From Inmirania thermothiophila (GTDB taxonomy: Bacteria; Pseudomonadota; Gammaproteobacteria; DSM-100275), in assembly GCF_003751635.1 (NCBI RefSeq), contig NZ_RJVI01000002.1, positions 669,986-733,985 of the forward strand: a stretch of 64,000 nt of DNA. Direction: 5' to 3'. Positions 8,134 to 15,509 of the stretch are shown one piece after another (position 1 is the first letter of the stretch; the number at the start of each line of letters is the position of its first letter). A program made the translations under genes and the position numbers. The notes beneath the pieces are model-generated. The model was not told the origin of the DNA. It worked only from the letters and a program-made list of their open reading frames with translations, and ran no database searches.

Positions 8134-10132
8134 TTGGCGTGACCAAATCCTGAGTGAGTTCACACCCCAGGTCGCCCGGCTTACCCTGGTCGCGGATCCG
8201 GACGGCCTGCTCCTTGAAGAAGGTGTCCTCGAAGGGATCCGGGAACGGGGCTTTGAGCTGATCCCGTTCGAGGATCATGTCGCCTTTCGCTATGCCTACG
8301 AATCCAAGTTCCGCTCCCGCTGGGACCGCGGCGAGGAAACCGATCTGGTGGTGGTGCTGAGATCGCCTTCGAGCGATCTCGATGCCTTGCCCTACGACCT
8401 GCTGCAGGCTGGCCGCAAGCTCTCGTTCAACCTGGGCGATCTCTTCCCGAATCTCAGCTATCCCGTGGTCGCGGCGCTCGACCGGGCTGATCTCGACGCC
8501 TTGTTCGATGCGCAATTGAGGCACGCGCCGGGGCAGCTCGGCGACAACGCTACGAAGGAGTTCGTCCTTCGTCATGTGTTCGAGATCGCTCCGGAACTCA
8601 TCAAGCAGCCATCGGACCTACTCCGGGTCTTGCTGCGTCGTCATTACCGCGGACAACGAATCCCGGCCATCCTCGATGAGCGCTTTATCCAGGTGCTTCG
8701 TCAAAACGGCCTGTTCGAGGATTGGCCTCTGGAAGCCATCATTCCGGACGCGCAAGCATTCTTTGCGTTCCTGCAGGAGCGCTGGCCGGTGTTCCTGGAT
8801 TCGCTCGCAAAGCCGAAGGACGATGCCGTCCACGAGGACGCGGCGGACTACGGCTTCGAGTTCCCAGGACCGACGCTTTTGCCTTTCGACCACCACGATG
8901 TCCGCATTTACATCGACAACCTTTTCCTCGAGGGCTTGCTCCAGCCGGTTCCTCACGAGCAATCGCAAGCGCTCGCCAAGACCTGGGTGGCTTACGGCAT
9001 CAAAGTCTCCCCCGTGGAGAACCGTCGCCGCCGCATGGAGGGGCTGCTGGATTCCATCGAGAAGACGATCCCCACGGTGCAGGCGCGTTATGGGGAGTGG
9101 CTCCATTTCGCCTACCGTTGGGCGGAACTCGTCGCTTTGGAGCTGGAGCCGGACACCACCCTGCCGGAAGAATACCGGGAGCGCCTGGAGGCATTGAGAT
9201 CCCGGATCGATTCTGCGCTCACCGATTGGGTGGTGAAGCGCTACGCGAGCCTGATCAACCTTCCGCCCGCGCCGCCGGTGATGCTGCATCACATCCCGCG
9301 GTTCCTCGCCCGAAGCCTCGGAGACGACCGGCGCACGAAGATCGCTTTTCTGCTGGTGGACGGCCTCGCCCTGGACCAATGGATCGCCTTGCGCGAGGTG
9401 CTCGGAGAGCTGGATTCGAAGCTGCGGTTCCGTGAGAACGCCGTTTTCGCTTGGATTCCCACCATCACCTCGGTTTCCCGTCAGGCCGCCTTTGCCGGCA
9501 AGCCGCCGATCTACTTCCCGGCGAGTATCCATACCACAGACAAGGAGCCGGGCCTTTGGACGCAGTTCTGGGTCGATCAGGGGCTGACGCAGCATGAGGT
9601 AGCTTACGCCAAGGGGCTGGGCGACGGGGACATGGACGAGGTCTCCGAGCTACTGAGCCGGCCCAGGCTACGTGTCGTCGGACTGGTCATCGACAAGGTC
9701 GACCGGATCATGCACGGCATGGAGCTGGGTGCAGCGGGGATGCACAACCAGGTTCGGCAATGGGCCAGGCAGGGTTTCATGCGGGACCTTCTCGGCCTGC
9801 TCCATGACCGCGGTTTCCAGGTCTACCTTGCCTCGGACCACGGCAACATCGAGGCGAAAGGCGCAGGACGGCCTGCCGAAGGGGCGGTTGCGGACCTGCG
9901 CGGCGAGCGCGTGCGTGTCTACTCCGATCCCAGGCTCAGGGCTCAAATCAAGGAGCGATTCCCGGAGTCCTTGGAGTGGCCCTCGGTGGGCCTCCCAGAG
10001 GACTACCTCGCCCTCATCGCTCCGAACCGGGCTGCTTTCGTGCGGGCGGGTGAAACCCTCGTCGGTCATGGAGGCATTAGTGTCGAGGAACTGCTCGTCC
10101 CTCTTGTCCAGATCGATAGGAGGGACCGATGA
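8126..10132 (+). CDS. pglZ: BREX type 3-like phosphatase-domain protein PglZ
   Basis: The protein has 668 residues. The C-terminal half matches the PglZ alkaline-phosphatase fold: a metal-site segment FLLVDGLALDQW near residues 407-418, the ITSVSRQAAFAGKPP stretch, and ASDHGNIEAKG near 568-578, which supplies the second metal ligands. The N-terminal ~350 residues are the helical region seen in long PglZ proteins. PglZ is the hallmark gene of all BREX systems; its enzymatic role in defence is not settled. It overlaps brxHII by 8 nt and the next gene by an ATGA junction, and has a strong GGAGGGAGG ribosome binding site, so translation of the three genes is probably coupled. Confidence 0.88.
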   Translation: MGSWRDQILSEFTPQVARLTLVADPDGLLLEEGVLEGIRERGFELIPFEDHVAFRYAYESKFRSRWDRGEETDLVVVLRSPSSDLDALPYDLLQAGRKLSFNLGDLFPNLSYPVVAALDRADLDALFDAQLRHAPGQLGDNATKEFVLRHVFEIAPELIKQPSDLLRVLLRRHYRGQRIPAILDERFIQVLRQNGLFEDWPLEAIIPDAQAFFAFLQERWPVFLDSLAKPKDDAVHEDAADYGFEFPGPTLLPFDHHDVRIYIDNLFLEGLLQPVPHEQSQALAKTWVAYGIKVSPVENRRRRMEGLLDSIEKTIPTVQARYGEWLHFAYRWAELVALELEPDTTLPEEYRERLEALRSRIDSALTDWVVKRYASLINLPPAPPVMLHHIPRFLARSLGDDRRTKIAFLLVDGLALDQWIALREVLGELDSKLRFRENAVFAWIPTITSVSRQAAFAGKPPIYFPASIHTTDKEPGLWTQFWVDQGLTQHEVAYAKGLGDGDMDEVSELLSRPRLRVVGLVIDKVDRIMHGMELGAAGMHNQVRQWARQGFMRDLLGLLHDRGFQVYLASDHGNIEAKGAGRPAEGAVADLRGERVRVYSDPRLRAQIKERFPESLEWPSVGLPEDYLALIAPNRAAFVRAGETLVGHGGISVEELLVPLVQIDRRDR

Positions 10133-10911
10133 ACAGTCGCCTGACCCAGATCGGTTTCAGCCAGCGGGTCCGTCTTGAATGGCTGGAGAGAACGGCCAAC
10201 CTGGTGCTTGCCGGAAACGACGAGGCGTCCATCTACAACGCCCTCCAAGAGCTGCTCGAAGACAAGCTGTCTGTCGGCGGGAATGCCAAACGCGGCAATC
10301 GGGAGAAGGTGATCACCATTCTGATGAAGATCTGGGTCCGCCCCCCGCGCGACCTCCATCCCCTTCAGCGGGAAGGCCTCAAGCTTCTCTCACACCTGCC
10401 GCGTGAGGACCATATCGCGGTCCACTGGGGCCTGGCCATGGCGGTTTATCCGTTCTGGGGGGCCGTAGCGGCCCATGTGGGGCGACTGCTCAGGCTCCAG
10501 GGAACGGCCGCAGCCAGCCAGGTACAGCGCCGTGTGCGGGAGCAATATGGGGAACGCGACACGGTATCCAGAGCGGCACGACGGGTGCTGCGGAGCTTCG
10601 TCGATTGGGAGGTCCTGAAGGAAACATCGGAAAAAGGCATCTATACCGCTGGGCTTTCACTCGCCATAGCTCAGGTGGAGGTTATCGCCTGGTTGGCCGA
10701 GGCCTTCTTGCACGCTCATCCCAACGGTTCGGTGGCTCTGAGAACGGTCCTCGATTCCACGAGCCTGTTCCCGTTCCGTCTCAGCCCAATATCCGCAGAC
10801 CACCTGGTCGCGGTATCCGGACGGCTCGATGTGCTGCGACACGGCCTTGACCAGGACTTGATCATGCTCCGCACGGAAAGCCTGCCAGCGGCGAAGGGAG
10901 GCGGATCATGA
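10129..10911 (+). CDS. BrxA-like BREX protein (candidate)
   Basis: This 260-residue, largely helical protein has no transmembrane segments. The central part (EDHIAVHWGLAMAVYPFWGAVAAHVGRLLRLQG, then repeated VQRRV/RRVLRSFVDW helices) resembles the layout of BrxA/DUF1819 proteins, which are small helical nucleic-acid-binding BREX components. The position immediately after pglZ in an ATGA overlap is where brxA lies in BREX type 3. I cannot confirm family membership without a profile search; it might instead be a lineage-specific BREX component. Confidence 0.55.
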   Translation: MNSRLTQIGFSQRVRLEWLERTANLVLAGNDEASIYNALQELLEDKLSVGGNAKRGNREKVITILMKIWVRPPRDLHPLQREGLKLLSHLPREDHIAVHWGLAMAVYPFWGAVAAHVGRLLRLQGTAAASQVQRRVREQYGERDTVSRAARRVLRSFVDWEVLKETSEKGIYTAGLSLAIAQVEVIAWLAEAFLHAHPNGSVALRTVLDSTSLFPFRLSPISADHLVAVSGRLDVLRHGLDQDLIMLRTESLPAAKGGGS

Positions 10912-11057
10912 CGCTTTCGGATCATCGACTCCATGATCTGATTCGCTTCTATGAAATTCTCGATATGTTTGCCGAGAGAATTGGTGGGCCGAGAATGCTG
11001 ACAGAATGTGCTGGCCGGGTACGGCTGAATACGAACCAGGAAACCAGAGAGGTGTGA
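10908..11057 (+). pseudogene. Truncated remnant resembling a GIY-YIG nuclease N-terminus
   Basis: The frame opens with ATGA overlapping the stop of the brxA-like gene and runs 49 codons. The first ~37 residues (LHDLIRFYEILDMFAERIGGPRMLTECAGR, in part) resemble the N-terminus of a bacterial GIY-YIG nuclease family that normally continues with a WP-x-RGVYFFFE segment. Here the sequence diverges right after CAGR and stops 2 nt before the next gene. The family resemblance is from memory and needs a search. The reading is that a BREX-linked nuclease gene was cut away when the downstream restriction gene arrived. Confidence 0.45.
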
Positions 11058-11059
11058 AC

Positions 11060-12862
11060 ATGCCGTCAAGAGGCGAGATCAAGAGCGAGAAGATTCTGGT
11101 GAAGGATATCTTTTCCCGGATGTGGTTCCGGGTTCCCGAGTACCAGCGTCCCTACGTGTGGGGCCGGGAAGAGATTGCCGACCTTCTTGATGACGTGACC
11201 TTTGCCATGACGGAAAAGCCCGATTTCGAGTATTTCCTGGGCTCGTTCGTGTTCCAGTCCAAGCCCGCAGCGCCGGATAGCGGACAGGAGTTTGACGAAA
11301 ACGACCTTCTCGACGGGCAGCAGCGCATGGCGACGTTGCTCATGCTTTTTGCCGTGCTGCGAGATTTGGCGGAGGACCCCGACGCCAAGGACGACTGCCA
11401 GAAGTGCATCTATCAGAAAGCCAGCAAATACAAGGTCATTCCGGAACGAACCCGCCTAGTGTTCGCCATACGTGATGAGGTGCAAAAGTTCATCGATGAG
11501 TTCGTCAAGGCCGACGGCGGCACGAACCGAGAGGATGACCTGAAGCGTATGGTTTCCAAGGGAGGAGACGTATCCGTGCGGAACATGGCCGCCGCCATCC
11601 TCGAGATCCGCGGGTTCTTCCGCGAGAACCCGAACACGAAGCCCGAAGACCTGCTCCAGTTTCTCCTCAACAAGGTGCTTCTCATCTACGTCTCGACCGA
11701 AGACCTTGAAGATGCCTTCCGGTTGTTCATGATCCTTAACGATCGGGGCATCCCCCTTCGCAACAGCGACATCCTGAAGTCCATGAATCTCGGGGCCTTG
11801 GAGAGCGAGGAAGAGAAGGTCAAGTACGCCAAAATGTGGGAGGAGGCGGAAAGCGAGCTTGGGGATGACTTTGATCGATTCCTCAACCACGTGCGGACCA
11901 TCCTGGTGAAGGACAAGGCGCGGCTGAGTCTTCTTCAGGAGTTCGAGGACAAGATTTACAACCCCAAGGAGCGGGACAAGGCGACAGGTCAGAAAAAACC
12001 CGTGCTCCTCAAGAAAGGGCGCGAGACATTTGAGCTGATCGAGCGATACCTGGGGCAGTATCGGACCTTGCTGGGCGGCCAAAACTACGACGAAACCGGC
12101 GGCAGCTTCGAGTTCGACAACCTTATCAAGGTCATGCTCACGGGGCTGCCTGCAACGGACTGGGTCCCGCCTTTGCTCAGGTATTTCGACAAGTTTAAAT
12201 ACGACCGCATTCTGGAGTTCTTGAAACGCCTCGATAACAAGTTCTCGGCCGACTGGATTTGCCAGTACACTCCCACGGACCGTATCGCTGCGATGAACAA
12301 GATCATCCAGGCAATCGATGACGCCAACACTGTGGACGACCTTTTTTCCACCGACGTTTTCGACATTGATGAAGGATCGCTCGTCCGAATGTTGGACGGA
12401 GCGGTATATGGCCGGCGATTTGCCCGATATCTGCTTCTGAAACTTGACTACCTCTACCAGAACCACGACCAGCGGATGCATTTCGAGACCCTGTCTGTCG
12501 AGCATGTTCTGCCGCAAAACCCAACGGAAGACAGCCAGTGGGTCAAAGATTTTTCAGAAGAAGAGCGAAACGAGTGGACCGACAAGCTCGGTAACCTTGT
12601 ACTCATAACCCGGCGCAAGAACTCGTCGCAAGGGCGACTGGATTACTCAGAGAAGCGCAAAAGGTACTTTGAGAAAAACATAGACACCTGCACCAATTCC
12701 CTTCGTGTCCTGCGAAGTGAAAAATGGACTCCCACCGAACTGAAGGCAAATCACAAGACGGTCCTAAAAAAGCTCGGAAAGCACTACGGGATCAACGTGG
12801 ATGTGGTCTCCGCAGTCAAGGACGTGAATACGGATGGGTCGGAGGTGCCAAATGCCGAATAG
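11060..12862 (+). CDS. GmrSD-like DUF262/DUF1524 restriction protein
   Basis: The protein has 600 residues. The N-terminal DUF262 (ParB-like/GmrS) domain shows VPEYQRPYVWGREE and the nucleotide-interacting LLDGQQRMATL segment near residues 75-85. The C-terminal DUF1524 (GmrD-type HNH nuclease) domain shows VEHVLPQNP near 480 and KLGNLVLI with a following N. GmrSD proteins are type IV enzymes that cut glucosylated or otherwise modified phage DNA. ATG 11060 is preferred over an earlier in-frame ATG at 11006 because it has AGAGAGGTG just upstream and matches the DUF262 boundary. A type IV nuclease next to BREX would cover phages whose modified DNA escapes other defences. Confidence 0.88.
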   Translation: MPSRGEIKSEKILVKDIFSRMWFRVPEYQRPYVWGREEIADLLDDVTFAMTEKPDFEYFLGSFVFQSKPAAPDSGQEFDENDLLDGQQRMATLLMLFAVLRDLAEDPDAKDDCQKCIYQKASKYKVIPERTRLVFAIRDEVQKFIDEFVKADGGTNREDDLKRMVSKGGDVSVRNMAAAILEIRGFFRENPNTKPEDLLQFLLNKVLLIYVSTEDLEDAFRLFMILNDRGIPLRNSDILKSMNLGALESEEEKVKYAKMWEEAESELGDDFDRFLNHVRTILVKDKARLSLLQEFEDKIYNPKERDKATGQKKPVLLKKGRETFELIERYLGQYRTLLGGQNYDETGGSFEFDNLIKVMLTGLPATDWVPPLLRYFDKFKYDRILEFLKRLDNKFSADWICQYTPTDRIAAMNKIIQAIDDANTVDDLFSTDVFDIDEGSLVRMLDGAVYGRRFARYLLLKLDYLYQNHDQRMHFETLSVEHVLPQNPTEDSQWVKDFSEEERNEWTDKLGNLVLITRRKNSSQGRLDYSEKRKRYFEKNIDTCTNSLRVLRSEKWTPTELKANHKTVLKKLGKHYGINVDVVSAVKDVNTDGSEVPNAE

Positions 12863-12979
12863 CGTTCCCGATATCAATCCCACCAATAGCAGCCGAATGC
12901 ACTGGGTCGATCAAAACGGCACCGCCTGCGGGGGAAACAGGATGCGCCTTGAGGGAACGACATGCATGGAGGTGAAACA

Positions 12980-13213
12980 ATGCCAAGACGTAAGACTTAC
13001 CATGTGACTCCTCGGACCGACGGCGGCTGGAACGTCAAAGAAGAAAATGCGTCAAGGGCGTCCAGCAGCCACGATACGAAGGCCGAGGCCATAGCCCGTG
13101 CCAAGGAATTGGCGAAGAAGCAGGCGCTTGGACAGGTGATCATTCACAAGCAGGACGGTACGATCCAGACGGAACACACATACGGCAAGGATCCGTATCC
13201 GCCCGAAGGATAA
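12980..13213 (+). CDS. DUF2188-family small protein
   Basis: The 77-residue basic protein has the pattern TYHVTPRTDGGWNV...A..AS..H.TKAEAIARAKELAKKQ..GQVIIHKQDGTIQTEHTYG, which matches DUF2188. The function is unknown; members are commonly found near mobile and defence genes. ATG 12980 is chosen because GGAGGTGAAAC lies just upstream and the domain starts there. It is followed 13 nt later by the DUF4236-TPR gene, so the two are probably one transcript. Confidence 0.75.
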   Translation: MPRRKTYHVTPRTDGGWNVKEENASRASSSHDTKAEAIARAKELAKKQALGQVIIHKQDGTIQTEHTYGKDPYPPEG

Positions 13214-13226
13214 CAGGACGTTCCGG

Positions 13227-14342
13227 ATGAGCTTCCGCTTCTGGAGACGAATCAGGATCGCACCGGGCGTGACCCTGAACCTGAGCAAGTCGGGCGGCTC
13301 TCTTTCGTTCGGGCCGCGCGGGGCGAAGTTCACCATCGGTCCGAGGGGCAAGCGGGCCACGGTGGGCATCCCGGGAACAGGCCTTTTCTACACGACCACG
13401 CTTCCGAGCGGGAGGTCCAGCGGTAGGAGAAGCGCGTCCTACTCCGCTCCGGCCGTCCCAACGGTCCGCCCGGAAGACCGGCTGACGCTGGGTTTCTTCA
13501 AGCGGCTCATCACGCCGGACGACGAGGAGGCCCTGGTGGACGGGTGCCGGGAGTTGGTGCTGGGGAATGAGGACAAGGCGCTTCAGCACCTTGAACAGGC
13601 GACTCACCTGGCCGACGGCGCGTACCTCGCCGGTTTCCTGGCGCTCAAGCAGGAGCGGCTGATCGAGGCCGCGAACTATCTGGCGACGGCCGCCGAGAAG
13701 TACCGCCGATTGGGAACCTACTTCTCCAAGTACGGCATCTCCGCCACCATGAGTCTCCCCATCACAGACGAGGTGTCCGCGCATGTGGGGCCGGATCTCC
13801 GCGGCGTGCTGTTGGGCCTGGTGGAGGTCTATCAGCGTCAGGAGCGCTGGGAGGATGCGATTGCCTGCCTGGAGCGCTTGCTGCGCCTCGAACCCGACGA
13901 CGTGGTGGTGAAGCTGTCCCTCGCGGAGCTGCTGTTGGACGCCCGCCCGGGCGACAAGACAAATCGGCAGGAGAGCCGATTTGGACGTGCCGAAGGCACG
14001 CCCGAAGGGCGCGAGCCACGGACGGCGAGCGTCAACGTCTGCCGGAAGATCGTGCGGTTGGCCGAAGGCATCGAGAACGAGACGCCGGTCCACACCGCTC
14101 TGCTGCTCTACAAGGCCAGGGCCCTGCGTGGGCTCGGGCTCCTGATTGCTGCGCGGGAGACCCTGACGGGCGCCCTGCGCCGGAGGAAAGGCCGGTCCGA
14201 GGAACTGCTCCGGGCGCTCCGGTACGAACGGGCCCTGGTCTACGAGAACCTCGGCCAGCGCCGGCGGGCGCACAGCGAGCTCGAGAAGCTCTACGCCGAG
14301 GACCCGGACTACGAGGACGTGGCGGCCCGGTTGGGACTGTAG
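13227..14342 (+). CDS. DUF4236 plus TPR-repeat protein with an in-frame palindromic insertion
   Basis: The protein has 371 residues. Residues 1-60 (FRFWRRIRIAPGVTLNLSKSGG, SFGPRGAKFTIGPRGKRATVGIPGTGLFY) are a DUF4236 domain. The rest is a series of helical tetratricopeptide-like repeats (LEQATHLADGAYLAGFLALKQ, VYQRQERWEDAIACLERLLRLEPDDV, YERALVYENLGQRRRAHSELEKLY), suggesting a scaffold role. Residues about 245-270 are encoded by a palindromic DNA element and interrupt the TPR pattern with a Gly/Arg/Glu-rich stretch that looks unlike the rest. No signal peptide or membrane segment is evident. Function unknown. Confidence 0.75.
   Translation: MSFRFWRRIRIAPGVTLNLSKSGGSLSFGPRGAKFTIGPRGKRATVGIPGTGLFYTTTLPSGRSSGRRSASYSAPAVPTVRPEDRLTLGFFKRLITPDDEEALVDGCRELVLGNEDKALQHLEQATHLADGAYLAGFLALKQERLIEAANYLATAAEKYRRLGTYFSKYGISATMSLPITDEVSAHVGPDLRGVLLGLVEVYQRQERWEDAIACLERLLRLEPDDVVVKLSLAELLLDARPGDKTNRQESRFGRAEGTPEGREPRTASVNVCRKIVRLAEGIENETPVHTALLLYKARALRGLGLLIAARETLTGALRRRKGRSEELLRALRYERALVYENLGQRRRAHSELEKLYAEDPDYEDVAARLGL
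13960..14036 (+). repeat. Palindromic repeat element, copy 1 (inside the TPR gene)
   Basis: A 9-bp stem CAAATCGGC/GCCGATTTG with 6-nt loop lies at 13960-13983. Then come GGACG, a 6-bp stem CGTGCC/GGCACG with loop GAA at 13986-14000, the mini-hairpin CCCGAAGGG at 14001-14009, and a tail containing GCCACGGACGGC. The length keeps the reading frame open. Confidence 0.8.
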
Positions 14343-14370
14343 CGGAAATCCGCATCAACGCCGTTTCCGC
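14342..14370. terminator. Hairpin at the end of the TPR gene
   Basis: GCGGAAA (14342-14348) and TTTCCGC (14364-14370) form a 7-bp stem starting on the last base of the stop codon. There is no U-run after it, so termination is uncertain. Confidence 0.35.
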
Positions 14371-14403
14371 CCCCTCGGGGATGTGCCGCTCTTTGAAAAG
14401 ATA

Positions 14404-14432
14404 TTGTGTATCAACTGGTTAGGTGATATCCT
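14404..14432 (+). promoter_or_regulatory. Candidate promoter with extended -10
   Basis: TTGTGT (14404-14409), a 17-nt spacer and TATCCT (14427-14432) preceded by TGA give a plausible sigma-70 promoter with an extended -10. It lies in an unusually AT-rich patch of the island/core junction. Confidence 0.45.
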
Positions 14433-14438
14433 GGCGGT

Positions 14439-14525
14439 GGAGAGTGGTTATGAAGAGGGTTGCAAGCGGGGAGCCATTCCTGAAATAGAAGGCCTGGCAA
14501 CCCGCACCAGGCCTTTCTCGTTTGT
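14439..14525 (+). ncRNA. Candidate short leader-type RNA with a 12-codon reading frame
   Basis: Downstream of the promoter at 14404-14432 lies GGAG (14439-14442), then ATG 14450 opening a 12-codon frame (MKRVASGEPFLK) ending at TAG 14486-14488. A hairpin starts on the very next base: AAGGCCTGG (14489-14497), 9-nt loop, CCAGGCCTT (14507-14515), followed by a mixed T-containing tract. The arrangement resembles a leader peptide plus attenuator, but the gene it would control is not obvious (DUF488 is 280 nt further). Expression and translation are unproven. Confidence 0.3.
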
Positions 14526-14532
14526 CCAAGCC

Positions 14533-14640
14533 AGGCTCTCACCGCCTCTCGGCGGCTGACCGCGGCCCTCCCTGGCCGCGGCCCTTCGGGCGCACTGCGT
14601 GCGTCCGATTCCGCTCCCGGCGGAATCGTCGAGCGCGTCC
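14533..14640 (-). repeat. Palindromic repeat element, copy 2 (degenerate, opposite orientation)
   Basis: Consecutive perfect hairpins: CCGCC/GGCGG (14542-14555), CCGCGGCC/GGCCGCGG (14560-14581), GCCC-TTC-GGGC (14581-14591), CGCAC/GTGCG (14591-14603), CGATTCCGC/GCGGAATCG (14606-14628). Read on the minus strand the order is 9-bp hairpin, GGACG, short hairpin, CCCGAAGGG, then GCCAGGGAGGGC. This is the same architecture as the copy inside the TPR gene. Confidence 0.65.
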
Positions 14641-14659
14641 CGGGGAGCCGGCCCCCACC

Positions 14660-14713
14660 AAGGCCCGGCTTCCCCGCCAGGCCTTTCTCCTTCCGCCCCC
14701 TGCCCCCTGCCCC
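14660..14713. repeat. Second AAGGCC...GGCCTTTCTC palindrome and GCCCCCT heptamers
   Basis: AAGGCC (14660-14665) and GGCCTT (14680-14685) repeat the stem ends of the hairpin at 14489-14515, and CCAGGCCTTTCTC occurs in both. It is followed by GCCCCCT at 14695 and 14702 with a partial third unit, another heptamer array. Otherwise I see nothing coding between 14343 and 14801. Confidence 0.6.
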
Positions 14714-14801
14714 GGAGCCGAAACGCCGCGCTGGGTCTATGCTCGCCGTGGCGGGCGCGTCCCCGCGGGGCGCGCGCGGTAAAGGGGCGGCGTCGGCACG
14801 C

Positions 14802-15179
14802 ATGATCCGGACGAGGCGCGTGTACCTGCCGCCGGGGCCCGGGGACGGGGTCCGGGTCCTCGTGGATCGGCTCTGGCCGCGGGGGCTTGCGCGGAAGGCG
14901 GCGGCGGTGGATCTGTGGCTGCGGGAGGTGGCGCCGTCGGACGCCCTGCGCCGCTGGTACGGCCACGACCCTGCCCGCTGGGCGCGGTTTGTGCGCCGCT
15001 ATCACGCCGAGCTCGAGGCGAGGCCGGAGGCGGTGGATCGGCTCCTTGCCCTCGCCCGCGAGGGTCCGGTGACGCTGCTCTTCGCCGCGCGGGACACGGA
15101 GCGCAACAACGCGGTGGCCCTCAGGGCCTTCCTCGAGGCGCGGCTGCGCCGGCGGCCGGCGGCGGACCCTTCGGGCTGA
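14802..15179 (+). CDS. DUF488-family protein
   Basis: The 125-residue protein has the DUF488 hallmarks VYLPPGPGDGVRVLVDRLWPRGL near the N-terminus, a central LREVAPSDALRRWYGHDPARWARF, and VTLLFAARDTERNNAVALRAFLE near the C-terminus. The family is widespread and of unknown function, seemingly soluble, with conserved Arg/Asp residues. ATG 14802 gives the conserved ...RRVYLP start. It is the first gene with the high-GC composition typical of the rest of the window, so it marks the start of the core side of the junction. Confidence 0.85.
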   Translation: MIRTRRVYLPPGPGDGVRVLVDRLWPRGLARKAAAVDLWLREVAPSDALRRWYGHDPARWARFVRRYHAELEARPEAVDRLLALAREGPVTLLFAARDTERNNAVALRAFLEARLRRRPAADPSG

Positions 15180-15418
15180 GGGGGTCGGGCCCGCGCCGAT
15201 GGGCGGGTCCGGCGCCGTGACGCAGGCGGCACGGTCCGGGCCGGCCCGGGCGATGCGCCCCCCGCCTCGGCGCGGCCGCAGCACCCCCGCGGATACGCCG
15301 GCGCAACGCCCCGCGCGCCGGGCCGCCGCGTTCCCGCCTTGCGCGCCGCCGTGCTGCTGCGCTGCAGCATGCCGGATCCGGCCGTGGCATCTCCGCAGGG
15401 CGCAGGCCATGCCTTTCG

Positions 15419-15438
15419 CAACATGCGCTTACATGTTG
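15419..15438. promoter_or_regulatory. Palindromic candidate operator upstream of the small RNA
   Basis: CAACATG (15419-15425), 6-nt spacer, CATGTTG (15432-15438): a perfect 7-bp dyad about 60 nt upstream of the -10 box of the candidate small RNA. The 6-nt spacing is the same as in the dyad overlapping the -35 region. Confidence 0.45.
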
Positions 15439-15475
15439 GGCAAGAAATTCTTTTGCATGATCCGGGCTCTTGGTG

Positions 15476-15503
15476 TTGCATCGCAGCATGCAAGGCGTAT
15501 AAT
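15476..15503 (+). promoter_or_regulatory. Promoter of the candidate small RNA with overlapping dyad
   Basis: TTGCAT (15476-15481), a 16-nt spacer and a perfect TATAAT (15498-15503) followed by the GC-rich discriminator GCGCGCC. TTGCAT also pairs with ATGCAA at 15488-15493 to form a 6-bp dyad with a 6-nt spacer, so a repressor could sit on the -35/spacer. A further TTGCAT lies at 15453-15458. Confidence 0.7.
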
Positions 15504-15509
15504 GCGCGC

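Noticed and set aside
12852-13007. 51-codon frame starting inside the end of the GmrSD-like gene
   Set aside because: It overlaps the better-supported DUF2188 gene and reads as low-complexity without family resemblance; GGAGGTG upstream of it is a chance match within coding sequence.
14363-14400. Segment resembling a CRISPR repeat and leader (GTTTCCGCCCCCTCGGGG then CTCTTTGAAAA)
   Set aside because: Only one copy is present and no cas gene lies in the window.
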